NCBI RefSeq assembly: GCF_026339875.1
Contig: NZ_JAPEPZ010000001.1
Coordinates: 4,154,001-4,218,000, forward strand
Direction of reading: 5' to 3'
Source: Streptomyces sp. NBC_01571
GTDB lineage: Bacteria > Actinomycetota > Actinomycetes > Streptomycetales > Streptomycetaceae
DNA: 64,000 nucleotides
Under the pieces are notes generated by a model. It worked only from the letters and a program-made list of their open reading frames with translations. It made no database searches and was not told the DNA's origin. Below, one piece after another: positions 8,232-16,347 of the stretch. The first letter of the stretch is position 1. Every line of letters begins with the position of its first letter. The position numbers were made by a program, and so were the translations under genes.

Positions 8232-9562
8232 CCACGGTCTTCGATCCCGGGGCCGCGGCCGCCCGCGCCACCGACGCGATCCTGCGCGACACCCTGCACG
8301 GCACGCACCGCGGAGTCGTCGTCGACTCCCCGCCCGGCGCCGGGAAGTCGACCCTCGTGGTGCGCGCGGCACTCGAACTCGCCTCCGCCGGACGCCCCCT
8401 GATGGTCATCGCACAGACGAACTCCCAGGTCGACGACCTGGTGCTGCGGCTCGCCGAGAAGGATCCGGAGCTGCCGGTGGGCCGCCTGCACAGCAGTGAC
8501 GCCGACCCGTACGACAAGGCGCTCGACGACCTGGGGAACGTCCGCAAGTCGGCGAAGGCCACCGATCTGGCGGGCCTCCCGGTCGTCATCTCGACCGCCG
8601 CGAAGTGGGCCCACGTCAAGAACGTCGAACCCTGGCGGCACGCGATCGTCGACGAGGCCTACCAGATGCGCTCCGACGCGCTGCTGGCCGTGGCCGGCCT
8701 CTTCGAGCGGGCGCTGTTCGTGGGCGATCCGGGCCAGCTGGACCCGTTCTCCATCGTGGGCGCGGAGCAGTGGGCGGGACTGTCCTACGACCCTTCGGCG
8801 TCCGCCGTCACGACCCTGCTCGCGCACAACCCCGAACTGCCGCAGCACCGACTGCCGGTGTCGTGGCGGCTCCCGGCGTCCGCGGCCCCGCTGGTCTCGA
8901 ACGCGTTCTACCCGTACACGCCCTTCCGCAGCGGTACGGGACACGGTGACCGGCGGCTGAACTTCGGTGTGCCGTCGGACGGTTCCGGACCCGACCTGGT
9001 CATCGACGAGGCGGCGGAGACGGGTTGGGGGCTCCTGGAGCTGCCGGCCCGGCACACGCCGCGCACCGACCCCGAGGCGGTACGGGCGGCGGCCCGGGTC
9101 GTACGGCGGCTGTTGGAGCGCGGTGGCGCGGCGACCTCGGAGCGGTCGGCCGATCCGGTGCCGCTGACGGCCGACCGGATCGCCGTCGGCACGGCGCACC
9201 GTGACCAGGCGGCGGTGGTGCGGGCGGCGCTGGCGGACCTCGGGGTCACGGACGTCACCGTCGACACGGCGAACCGGCTCCAGGGCCGCGAGTTCGACGT
9301 GACGGTGGTGCTCCACCCGCTCTCCGGGCGGCCGGACGCGACGGCGTTCCACCTGGAGACGGGCCGGCTGTGCGTCCTCGCCTCCCGGCACCGGCACGCG
9401 TGCATCGTGGTCTGCCGGGCGGGGGTGACCGAACTGCTGGACGACCACCCCTCCACCGAGCCCGTCCAGCTGGGCGTCACGGTGAAGTTCCCGGACGGCT
9501 GGGAGGCGAGCCACGCCGTGTTGTCGCACCTGGCGGAGCACCGGGTGGAATGGCGGCCCTGA
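8228..9562 (+). CDS. Superfamily 1 (Upf1/Dna2-like) DNA or RNA helicase
   Basis: This 444-aa protein has a GTG start at 8228 with GGAGGAGG upstream and a GTGA overlap with the preceding stop. The helicase motifs appear in order. Walker A is SPPGAGKST (34-42) and motif Ia is AQTNSQVDDLV. Motif II is VDEAYQM, the DEAxQ type of Upf1-like SF1B enzymes. Motif III is VGDPGQLDP, motif IV SWRLPASAAPLVS, motif V DTANRLQGREFDVTVV, and motif VI TGRLCVLASRHRHACIVV. It is short for the family and has no obvious 1B barrel or accessory domain, which may come from the preceding gene. Predicted role: ATP-driven unwinding coupled to the nuclease. Confidence 0.85.
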   Translation: MTTVFDPGAAAARATDAILRDTLHGTHRGVVVDSPPGAGKSTLVVRAALELASAGRPLMVIAQTNSQVDDLVLRLAEKDPELPVGRLHSSDADPYDKALDDLGNVRKSAKATDLAGLPVVISTAAKWAHVKNVEPWRHAIVDEAYQMRSDALLAVAGLFERALFVGDPGQLDPFSIVGAEQWAGLSYDPSASAVTTLLAHNPELPQHRLPVSWRLPASAAPLVSNAFYPYTPFRSGTGHGDRRLNFGVPSDGSGPDLVIDEAAETGWGLLELPARHTPRTDPEAVRAAARVVRRLLERGGAATSERSADPVPLTADRIAVGTAHRDQAAVVRAALADLGVTDVTVDTANRLQGREFDVTVVLHPLSGRPDATAFHLETGRLCVLASRHRHACIVVCRAGVTELLDDHPSTEPVQLGVTVKFPDGWEASHAVLSHLAEHRVEWRP

Positions 9563-9666
9563 ACCCCGGTCCGGCCCGTTCCACGGGCCCCCTTGCGCGA
9601 GCGGGGGACAATGGACGGTGGCCCACCCACGAAACGGGCCCCCGAACCGTACGAGGAGGAGAAGAC

Positions 9667-10044
9667 ATGGCGGAGCCCACGCCGCGTCGGAACGAACCGC
9701 GGCTACGCCCCGCGCCCCTGCTCTTCGAGCCCGCGGAGGCGGCCGGTGACCCGGAGCACTTCTTCGATCTCGAGTCGATAGACGATCCGCGGGCGCTGCT
9801 GGCGCGGGCCACGGAGCTGACGCTCGCCTTCCGGGCGGCAGCCGACAGGGCGCTGGAGTTCCAGGCCATCGCCGCCGCACAGCTCGCCGACCCCCGCCGC
9901 TTCGACCGGCTCACGACGGCCGACATCGCCGAGCGCGCCGAGTGGACCGAGGACTACGCGAAGAAGATGGTCGAGTTCGGCCGTGACCTGCTCCGGGGAG
10001 CGGACGGGAACGGACACGGCCACGGGGTGGGCGACCACGCCTGA
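9667..10044 (+). CDS. Small conserved hypothetical protein, possibly DNA-binding
   Basis: This 125-aa protein has an ATG at 9667 and a strong GAGGAGGAG Shine-Dalgarno. It is acidic and helical. LTTADIAERAEWTEDYAKKMV (about residues 82-102) could be a helix-turn-helix, and the tail is His/Gly-rich (GNGHGHGVGDH). It follows the helicase by 104 bases on the same strand and could be the last gene of that unit, although the gap allows its own promoter. I do not recognise the family. Confidence 0.65.
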   Translation: MAEPTPRRNEPRLRPAPLLFEPAEAAGDPEHFFDLESIDDPRALLARATELTLAFRAAADRALEFQAIAAAQLADPRRFDRLTTADIAERAEWTEDYAKKMVEFGRDLLRGADGNGHGHGVGDHA

Positions 10045-10257
10045 CCGGCACGGTGCGACGGCCGGGGGCCTCCCCCGGCATCCCCGGCGTCCCTGCCCTC
10101 GGCGACCCTCGGCGGCCTTCTCGTGCCAGGCGGGCGGCACCCGCAGGATCTCCTGGCATACGCCGGCGGTGCGTGACATACCCCATTCCCGCCCTCCCTG
10201 TCCCGATTTCCCGCAACCCTCGGAGACGGAGCGCTCACCGACGGTAGACCTTGTCGT

Positions 10258-11047
10258 CATGAGCAGCACACGGAACACCGCCGGCTCCTCCCCACACGGC
10301 ACCGGCGCCCCGCCGTCCGACCGGTCCGACGCCTCGGGCGTCACCGCGGAAGGGACCGCCTGGCTCGCCTCGGCAGGAACGTATCCGCGCAGCACCCTCG
10401 CCCTCTGGGAGGACCGGCCGACCGCGCCGGTCGTCCTGGCCTGCGGCACCGCCTTCGACGTCGTCAATACGCCCGCGATCTTCGGTCGGCGGATGCTGGA
10501 CCGCCTGTGGGAGGAGGGGCCGGGCTCCGGCCCGGTGGCCGTGTTCCGCGGACGGATGCTGCTGTTCGGCGCGCCGGGCACGGCTCAGCGACTGCCGTCG
10601 CTCCTGGAGTGGGAGGAGTGGGGATCCCGCGGCGCCGAGGACCCATGGGGCACCCGGGACCCCGGCGCTCTCGGCAGCTTCGACGACCGTGACGGCTTCG
10701 ACGGCGGCATCGGCGCTCCGGCCGGGCCGGGCGGCCTGGGACGCGTCGGCGCGATCCCTCCGCTGCTCTGTCACGGCATCGGCGACGCGGTGACCGTCCC
10801 CGCCCTGAGGGACGGCGGCACAGCCGGCGACGGCACCGGCGGTATTGGGCCCGATCTTGAGACCCGTCCCGATTCCCGCTGGCTGGTGGCCCCCGACACC
10901 CGGCATCCCTGGCTCCCCGGCGCCGAGATCCTGGTCTGGGCCGCCGTCCGTGCGGCCCGCGCGGCGGCCTCCGCCGCGGTGCGGATATCGATTTTTCCTC
11001 CCGCCGATCAGGATGCTAAGGTCTACGACGTCAGCAGGCGCCGCTAG
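10258..11047 (+). CDS. Hypothetical protein, prim-pol N-terminal-like, overlapping tRNA-Lys
   Basis: This 262-aa protein starts at the ATG at 10258. The visible blocks are FDVVNTPAIFGRRMLDRLWEEG, VAVFRGRMLLFGAPGTAQRLP, a Gly/Asp-rich variable stretch, IPPLLCHGIGDAVTVP, and SRWLVAPDTRHPWLPGAEI. These resemble actinomycete proteins annotated as bifunctional primase/polymerase N-terminal-like, but no catalytic acidic triad is evident and I would not assign activity. The reading frame ends KVYDVSRRR with a TAG that lies inside the first bases of the tRNA-Lys gene (11038 onward), so the last three codons and stop are shared with the tRNA. Either the overlap is real or the protein's last residues are dispensable. 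Confidence 0.65.
11017..11022 (+). promoter_or_regulatory. -10 element of tRNA-Lys copy 1
   Basis: TAAGGT ends 15 bases before the tRNA. Copy 3 has TAGAGT (33842-33847) at nearly the same distance, followed by the same GTCAGCAG bases. Copy 2 has TAGTAT (25460-25465) farther upstream. No convincing -35 is seen at copy 1. Confidence 0.35.
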
Positions 11048-11111
11048 CTCAGTTGGTTAGAGCAGCTGACTCTTAATCAGCGGGTCCGGGGTTCGAGTCC
11101 CTGGCGGCGCA
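11038..11111 (+). tRNA. tRNA-Lys (anticodon CTT), copy 1 of 3
   Basis: The 74-nt cloverleaf has acceptor arms GCGCCGC (11038-11044) and GCGGCGC (11104-11110) with discriminator A. The anticodon stem GCTGA/TCAGC holds loop CTCTTAA, giving anticodon CTT for AAG. The T arm is CGGGG-TTCGAGT-CCCTG. CCA is not encoded. The sequence is identical to the copies at 25507 and 33862. Confidence 0.97.
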
Positions 11112-11117
11112 CGCTAG

Positions 11118-11163
11118 CGATGGCGAGGCTTGTTCGCAGACATGCGAACGTGCCTCGCCATCG
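11118..11163 (+). terminator. Hairpin terminator after tRNA-Lys copy 1
   Basis: CGATGGCGAGGC (11118-11129) pairs perfectly with GCCTCGCCATCG (11152-11163), and a second small hairpin (GTTCGCA/TGCGAAC) lies in the loop. It separates the tRNA from the convergent protease gene ending at 11180 and can serve both strands. Confidence 0.75.
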
Positions 11164-11179
11164 TCATGTCCGCAGGGGT

Positions 11180-12601
11180 TCAGCCCGTCGTGATCTTCAC
11201 CGTCCACTCCCCCGCGGCCGTCCAGTCCTCCACCTCGACGCGCACCTTCTCGCCGGGGACCGTGAAGCTCTCGCCGAGCCCTACCGGCGCGTCCGCGAGC
11301 GGGGGGTAGACCGACTCGCCCCAGCAGGACTCGGAGTGCGGGTGGGCGTCGATGACCTGGATCGGGCCGTCACCGGACGCGGCCTCGCTGCGCACGCGGT
11401 AGACGAGGATGCCCTGCGTGCAGGTCGTCCCGTCGTTGCCCGCCGAGCCGCGCGCCTCGAAGGCGAGCGCGCTCTCAGCCCCCGTACGGACGACCGCCAG
11501 CTTGGTGCCGCGCCCGGAGCCGAAGACCGGCAGACCGGCGCCGACCGGCCCGGGACCGAGAGCGCCGCCGGGAGCGCCGGAGGTGTCCGCTTCCGCAGCG
11601 GCCCCGGCGGCCGGCGCCCCCGCCGCGCCCACCCCAGGCGCCGGCGGCCCCGCGCCCAGCGGCTCCAGCGTCAGCCGCGTGCTCCCGCGGGCGCCCACAC
11701 ACACCACCTGCCGCGGCTCCAGCCACCCCAGCTTCCACTTGTGCCAGCCGAACAGGTCCGGCGCGAGGCCGAACTGGCTGCCCATGAGGTCCCAGTCGCC
11801 GACGTACGTGTCCCAGTCGCCCTTGCCGTCGGAGGGGCGGTGGTAGAGGTCGGGCAGGTCGAAGACGTGCCCCGTCTCATGGGCGAGGACGAGCCGGTCC
11901 GGCGGGTGCTTCTCGAAGACCGTGACGACGCGGCTGATGTCCTTGCCGTCGGCCCGCAGGGGGGTGTCGAGGTTGACGACCTTCGTCGCGTCGGAGTCGA
12001 CACCCGGCGCGTCCGGATCGGCGACGAAGTAGACGATGTCGTAGCGCGAGAAGTCGACCTGCCGGTCGGCCGCACCGATCGCGTCGCGCAGATAGGAGGC
12101 GCGGCGCGTGGCGTTCCAGTCGCGCCGCATGGCGTACGAGGTGGAGGAGTGCGGCATCCGGATCCAGTCGTGCTGGGCATGCGGGCGCAGCGTGAACCTG
12201 CCGTAGGAGGCGCGCTCGAAGAAGCGGCTGGTGGAAGGGAAGTAATCGGCCGTCAGTTCGGCGGGCGTGGTGCGCGGGCGGGAGTCGGGGAAGGAGAGGA
12301 AGACCAGCACGGCGTCGAGGGGACGGGTGGGGCGCGGGTAGGCGGCGTTCCACGCGTCCAGGCCCTCCGAGTGGTGGGCGTCGGTCCGCTTGAGGGCGCA
12401 GGGGGCGAAGAGGGGTTCGGCGAGGGCGGGGCCCGTCACCAGGGAGGTCGCGACCACCGCCGCCAGCGAGGTGAACGCCGCCGCGGTACTGCGCCAGCGG
12501 GAGGTCCCTCGCGGAGCGAGACCCAGCAGGAGCTCACGGGCGAGACTCCTCAGGGGGAGCTGACGCGGCACGTCGACCTCCGGATGCGGCTTTCGGGACA
12601 C
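11180..12601 (-). CDS. Secreted M6-family metalloprotease (immune inhibitor A-like)
   Basis: The zinc motif is HETGHVFDLPDLYH (HExxH with a downstream Asp), in the context of M6 peptidases (DAVLVFLSFPDSRP, MGSQFGLAPDLFGWHKWKLGWL). A long N-region is followed by the hydrophobic segment TSLAAVVATSLVTGPALA and a cleavage site before EPLFAPC, so it is secreted. A Gly/Ala/Pro-rich insertion (about residues 295-335) interrupts the C-terminal part. I chose the GTG at 12601 because the 34 codons farther upstream have poor third-position GC and look like promoter DNA. The substrate is unknown. The gene is divergent from the GGDEF/EAL gene. Confidence 0.8.
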   Translation of the reverse strand: MSRKPHPEVDVPRQLPLRSLARELLLGLAPRGTSRWRSTAAAFTSLAAVVATSLVTGPALAEPLFAPCALKRTDAHHSEGLDAWNAAYPRPTRPLDAVLVFLSFPDSRPRTTPAELTADYFPSTSRFFERASYGRFTLRPHAQHDWIRMPHSSTSYAMRRDWNATRRASYLRDAIGAADRQVDFSRYDIVYFVADPDAPGVDSDATKVVNLDTPLRADGKDISRVVTVFEKHPPDRLVLAHETGHVFDLPDLYHRPSDGKGDWDTYVGDWDLMGSQFGLAPDLFGWHKWKLGWLEPRQVVCVGARGSTRLTLEPLGAGPPAPGVGAAGAPAAGAAAEADTSGAPGGALGPGPVGAGLPVFGSGRGTKLAVVRTGAESALAFEARGSAGNDGTTCTQGILVYRVRSEAASGDGPIQVIDAHPHSESCWGESVYPPLADAPVGLGESFTVPGEKVRVEVEDWTAAGEWTVKITTG

Positions 12602-12937
12602 CGCACCCAGCTTGGTTCGATTCGTACTACTTCGCCCTGTTTGTCTGCACCAGAAGAGTGAGGGGCCGCATACGGTCGACATCCCGGCCGACACCCCGAA
12701 CACTCACGGAACGTCACATATGATCGCCTGACGAAGGATCCGGTCCAGATGCAGGCAGAAACGATCTGTCAGAACGGGTGGTTGTTCCGGGACACTGGAG
12801 AGTGGCTGCAAGGCCCCGAGACCAACCTCTATGATCGGCACACTTTCCTGCACGGACACGGCTTGTTCGGCCGTCCAGCACCGGCCGACCACTCCGAGAG
12901 ACCCATACGAAGAACGAGTGCTTTGCGGGAGCGAGCG
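12602..12937. other. Divergent intergenic region, no gene seen
   Basis: 336 bases lie between the starts of the M6 protease (minus) and the GGDEF/EAL gene (plus). The left third is relatively AT-rich (around 12605-12650) and probably holds the protease promoter. Frames on both strands are open, but their third positions are not GC-biased enough to be genes. Confidence 0.5.
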
Positions 12938-14863
12938 GTGAGCGGAACGTCCGAAGGGCCGGCGCCCGCGGCAGACCTCGACCGGCCGGCCGTCACAGAA
13001 CGTCACACCACTACATCTCCTCGTACGTCCACCGGATCGTCCTCCGGCGCGTCCGCCCCATCCGGCTCCCCATCCGGCTCATACGTCCCGGCGGAACAGC
13101 TCACCGACCCGGCAGGGCCTCCCGGGACGTCCCCGCGTACGTTTCGCGCCGCCTTCGCCGCGGCGCCGCTCCCGATGGCCGTCGTCGACCGGGAGGGTCA
13201 GGTCGTCACGGCCAACGAGTCACTGGGCGCGCTGCTCGGCTTCGGAACCGGCGCGCTCACCGGGCGGATCGCCGCCGATCTGGTGGACCTGGCCTCCGAC
13301 GCCCGTACCTGGCACGCCTACCGGGAGGTGCTGCGCGGCCGGCAGGCCCGGCTGCGCTGCACCCGGCGGCTGAAGCACCCCGACGGGCACTCGTTGTGGG
13401 TGCAGGTGACGGTCGCTCCGCTGCCCCCTGGCGAGGAGGCGGTGCTGCTGTCCGTCACGGACCTCAGCCCCCGCCGTGAACTCCAGGCGCGCCTGCGGCA
13501 CTTGCAGATGCACGACCCGGTGACCCGGCTGCCCAACCGCACCCTGTTCTTCGAACGTCTGACGTCCGCGCTGGAGGCGGAGGCCTACGAGGAGGGCGGC
13601 ACCGGCCGGATCGGGCTCTGCTATCTGGACCTGGACGGGTTCAAGGCGGTCAACGACACGCTCGGCCACCGGGTGGGCGACCGGCTGCTCGCCGCCGTCG
13701 CCGAGCGGCTGACCCGGTGCGCCGACGCGGCCGGCTCGGGGAGAGCGGTCACTCCGCTGGTGGCCCGGCTGGGCGGCGACGAGTTCGCGCTGCTCGTCGA
13801 GGACTCCACGGGCACCGACCAGCTGGCGGACCTCGCCGGGTCGGTCCTGACGTCACTTCAGGCGCCGTTCGACCTCTCCGGCCGGCGGCTGTCCCTCTCC
13901 GCGTCGATCGGGGTCGTCGAACGCCGCGCCGCCGGGACGACCGCGACCGGTCTGATGCAGGCCGCGGACACGACGCTGTACTGGGCGAAGGCGGACGGCA
14001 AGGGCCGCTGGACACTCTTCGACCCGGAGCGCAACGCCCACCGCATGACCCGCCAGGCACTCGCCTCCACCCTCCGGGCGGCCGTCGAGCGGGATGAATT
14101 CGCCCTGGAGTACCAGCCGTTGGTGGGCATGGAGGACGGCGGCGTACGCGGGGTCGAGGCGCTCGTGCGCTGGAACCATCCGGAGTTCGGCTTGCTGACG
14201 CCGAATCGGTTCATCGGGCTGGCCGAGGAGGACGGTTCGATCGTGCAGCTCGGCCGCTGGGTGCTGGCCACCGCCTGCCGGCAGGCGCGCCGCTGGCAGC
14301 TGGACCATCCGGACGCGCCCCCGATCTTCGTCAGCGTCAATGTCGCCGTACGGCAGGTGTGGGACTCCGACCTGGTCGCGGACGTCGGGGACATCCTCGC
14401 GGAGACCGGCCTCGCCCCGCAGCTGCTCCAGCTGGAGCTGACCGAGTCGGCGGTGATGGGCTCGGCGGGCCGGCCGCTGCAGGCCCTGCAGGCCCTCAGC
14501 GACATGGGCGTGCGTATCGCCATCGACGACTTCGGCACCGGCTACTCGAACCTCGCCTACCTCAGCCGGCTGCCGGTCTCCGTCCTGAAGCTGGACGGTT
14601 CCTTCGTCCGCGGCTTCCAGTACGACAGCCCCGACGGCGGCTCCGCCCGGTCCAGCCTCGCCGACGAGGTCATCGTCGAGGCGCTCATCCAGCTCGCCCA
14701 CCGGCTGGGCCTGACGGTCACCGCCGAGTGCGTGGAGACCGCCTCCCAGGCGTCCCGGCTGCGCGGTATCGGCTGCGACACCGGGCAGGGGTGGCTCTAC
14801 TCCCGCCCGGTGGCACCGGACCGTATCTCCGCGCTGCTGACGGCGGCCTGCGCTCAGGCCTGA
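12938..14863 (+). CDS. PAS-GGDEF-EAL cyclic-di-GMP enzyme
   Basis: This 641-aa protein has a disordered Ser/Thr/Pro-rich N-terminus to about residue 60. A PAS domain follows (FAAAPLPMAVVDREGQVV and on), then GGDEF (intact LGGDEFALL, with DLDGFKAVNDTLGH before it) and EAL (GVEALVRWNHPEFG, NVAVRQ, ELTESAVMG, IDDFGTGYSNLAYL, ECVETASQ). Both catalytic signatures look complete, so it could make or break c-di-GMP, the signal that controls Streptomyces development through BldD and WhiG-RsiG. There are no membrane segments. The start is the GTG at 12938 with GGGAG upstream. It ends 10 bases inside the convergent flavin oxidoreductase gene. Which activity dominates cannot be read from sequence. Confidence 0.9.
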   Translation: MSGTSEGPAPAADLDRPAVTERHTTTSPRTSTGSSSGASAPSGSPSGSYVPAEQLTDPAGPPGTSPRTFRAAFAAAPLPMAVVDREGQVVTANESLGALLGFGTGALTGRIAADLVDLASDARTWHAYREVLRGRQARLRCTRRLKHPDGHSLWVQVTVAPLPPGEEAVLLSVTDLSPRRELQARLRHLQMHDPVTRLPNRTLFFERLTSALEAEAYEEGGTGRIGLCYLDLDGFKAVNDTLGHRVGDRLLAAVAERLTRCADAAGSGRAVTPLVARLGGDEFALLVEDSTGTDQLADLAGSVLTSLQAPFDLSGRRLSLSASIGVVERRAAGTTATGLMQAADTTLYWAKADGKGRWTLFDPERNAHRMTRQALASTLRAAVERDEFALEYQPLVGMEDGGVRGVEALVRWNHPEFGLLTPNRFIGLAEEDGSIVQLGRWVLATACRQARRWQLDHPDAPPIFVSVNVAVRQVWDSDLVADVGDILAETGLAPQLLQLELTESAVMGSAGRPLQALQALSDMGVRIAIDDFGTGYSNLAYLSRLPVSVLKLDGSFVRGFQYDSPDGGSARSSLADEVIVEALIQLAHRLGLTVTAECVETASQASRLRGIGCDTGQGWLYSRPVAPDRISALLTAACAQA

Positions 14864-15996
14864 GCGCCCGGGTCCGCCGGGGCCTCCTGGCCGGGCCGGG
14901 CCTTCGGCAGCCCGTAGGCGTCCGCGATCAGTTCGTACGAGCGCAGGCGTACGTCGCCGCTGTGGGCGTTGCCCGTGATCATCAGCTCGTCGGCGCCGGT
15001 GCGCTTCCGGAGGTCGTCGAGACCGGCGCGGACCTCGTCGGCGGTGCCGTGGATGACGTTGGCGTTCCAGGAGGTGATGAACTCCCGCTCCATCGGCGAG
15101 AAGGTGTACGCCTCCGCCTCCTCCGGGGTCGGGACCAGGCCGGGGCGTCCGGTGCGCAGGCGCACCATGTTCAGCGCGGCGGCCATCACCTGACGGCGGG
15201 CCTCCTTCTCGTCGTCCGTGGCGAGGGCGGAGACACCGATCAGGGCGTACGGGGAGTCCAGTACCTCGCTCGGCCGGAAGGACTCGCGGTACAGGTCCAG
15301 GGCCGGGATCGTGTTCTGCGCCGAGAAGTGGTGCGCGAAGGCGAACGGGAGGCCGAGGACACCGGCCAGACGGGCGCTGAAGCCGGAGGAGCCGAGGAGC
15401 CAGATCGGGGGGCGGTGCGGGGACTGGACGCCGCCGGGCGAGGTGGCCTGCACCGGGCCGGGCACGGCGTGGATACGGCCGTAGGGGTGACCGTCGGGGA
15501 AGTCGTCGTCCAGGAAACGGGTCAGCTCCGCGAGCTGCTGGGGGAAGTCGTCGGCGCCTTCGCCCGGGTGGTCGGTGCGGCGCAGGGCCGCCGCGGTGGC
15601 GCCGTCCGTGCCGGGGGCGCGGCCGAGGCCCAGGTCCACCCGGCCCGGGGCCATGGCCTCCAGGGTTCCGAACTGCTCCGCGATGACCAGGGGGGCGTGG
15701 TTCGGGAGCATGACGCCGCCGGAGCCGAGGCGGATGCGGGTGGTGTGGGCGGCCAGGTGGGCGAGGATCACGGCCGGCGAGGACGAGGCCACGCCCGGCA
15801 TGGAGTGGTGCTCGGCGACCCAGTAGCGGTGGAAGCCGCGGGATTCCGCGAGGCGGGAGATGGCGACGCTGGTGCGGAGGGCGTCGGTGGCGGTGCGGCC
15901 GGCGCCCACGGTGACCAGGTCCAGCACGGAGAGGGGTACGGGGGCGGTGCCCTGTGCGGTGCCTCGGATCTCGTCCGTGTCGTCCGTCGCGTCCAC
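14854..15996 (-). CDS. LLM-class flavin-dependent oxidoreductase
   Basis: This 380-aa luciferase-like monooxygenase family protein opens with LSVLDLVTVGAG and continues SRGFHRYWVAEHHSMPGVASS, IRLGSGGVMLPNHAPLVIAEQ and LGLGRAPGTDG, the core TIM-barrel blocks of the FMN- or F420-using family. The GTG at 15996 follows AGGAGG at 7 bases. The family hydroxylates or reduces diverse substrates, so no specific function can be given. It is a single gene, convergent with the c-di-GMP enzyme. Confidence 0.88.
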   Translation of the reverse strand: MDATDDTDEIRGTAQGTAPVPLSVLDLVTVGAGRTATDALRTSVAISRLAESRGFHRYWVAEHHSMPGVASSSPAVILAHLAAHTTRIRLGSGGVMLPNHAPLVIAEQFGTLEAMAPGRVDLGLGRAPGTDGATAAALRRTDHPGEGADDFPQQLAELTRFLDDDFPDGHPYGRIHAVPGPVQATSPGGVQSPHRPPIWLLGSSGFSARLAGVLGLPFAFAHHFSAQNTIPALDLYRESFRPSEVLDSPYALIGVSALATDDEKEARRQVMAAALNMVRLRTGRPGLVPTPEEAEAYTFSPMEREFITSWNANVIHGTADEVRAGLDDLRKRTGADELMITGNAHSGDVRLRSYELIADAYGLPKARPGQEAPADPGAQA

Positions 15997-16141
15997 CGTG
16001 GTGCCTCCTGATTGCGTACGTGATGCGGTCCTTCGTGGTGGAACAGGAGACAGTCCCCGCTTATTCCCGCCCAACGGCCTTTCCTCGCCCCCGCCGCCCC
16101 TACCCGGCCAATCCCCGTGGGCTCCGCCCCGGACCCCGCCA

Positions 16142-16339
16142 GGGGCGCTGCGCCCCCAGACCCCCGCTTCGCCCGAAGGGCTCGTCCTCAATCGCCGGAC
16201 GGGCTGGATATGCGGGCCCGCGCTGGATCGTTCCGTTCCGGGCGTCGGCCTTTCAGCGCGGGCGCGCGCTATCAGCCCGTCCGGCGATTGAGGACGAGGC
16301 CGTCCAGGCCGAACGGGGGTCTGGGGGCGCAGCCCCCAG
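16142..16339. repeat. Long imperfect inverted repeat (Streptomyces intergenic palindromic element)
   Basis: The left arm contains CTGCGCCCCCAGACCCCCG (from 16149) and CGTCCTCAATCGCCGGACGG (from 16183). The right arm carries their complements, CCGTCCGGCGATTGAGGACG (from 16277) and CGGGGGTCTGGGGGCGCAG (16314-16332). Such arms recur between genes in Streptomyces. This one fills the 351-base space between the flavin oxidoreductase start and the stop of the racemase-like gene, and may end transcription. Confidence 0.7.
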
Positions 16340-16347
16340 GGACGGGG

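Noticed and set aside
7532..9880. 782-codon minus-strand frame over the nuclease/helicase genes
   Set aside because: It is antisense to genes with clear motifs; its protein is Arg/Pro-rich with no domain, a common artefact of high-GC DNA.
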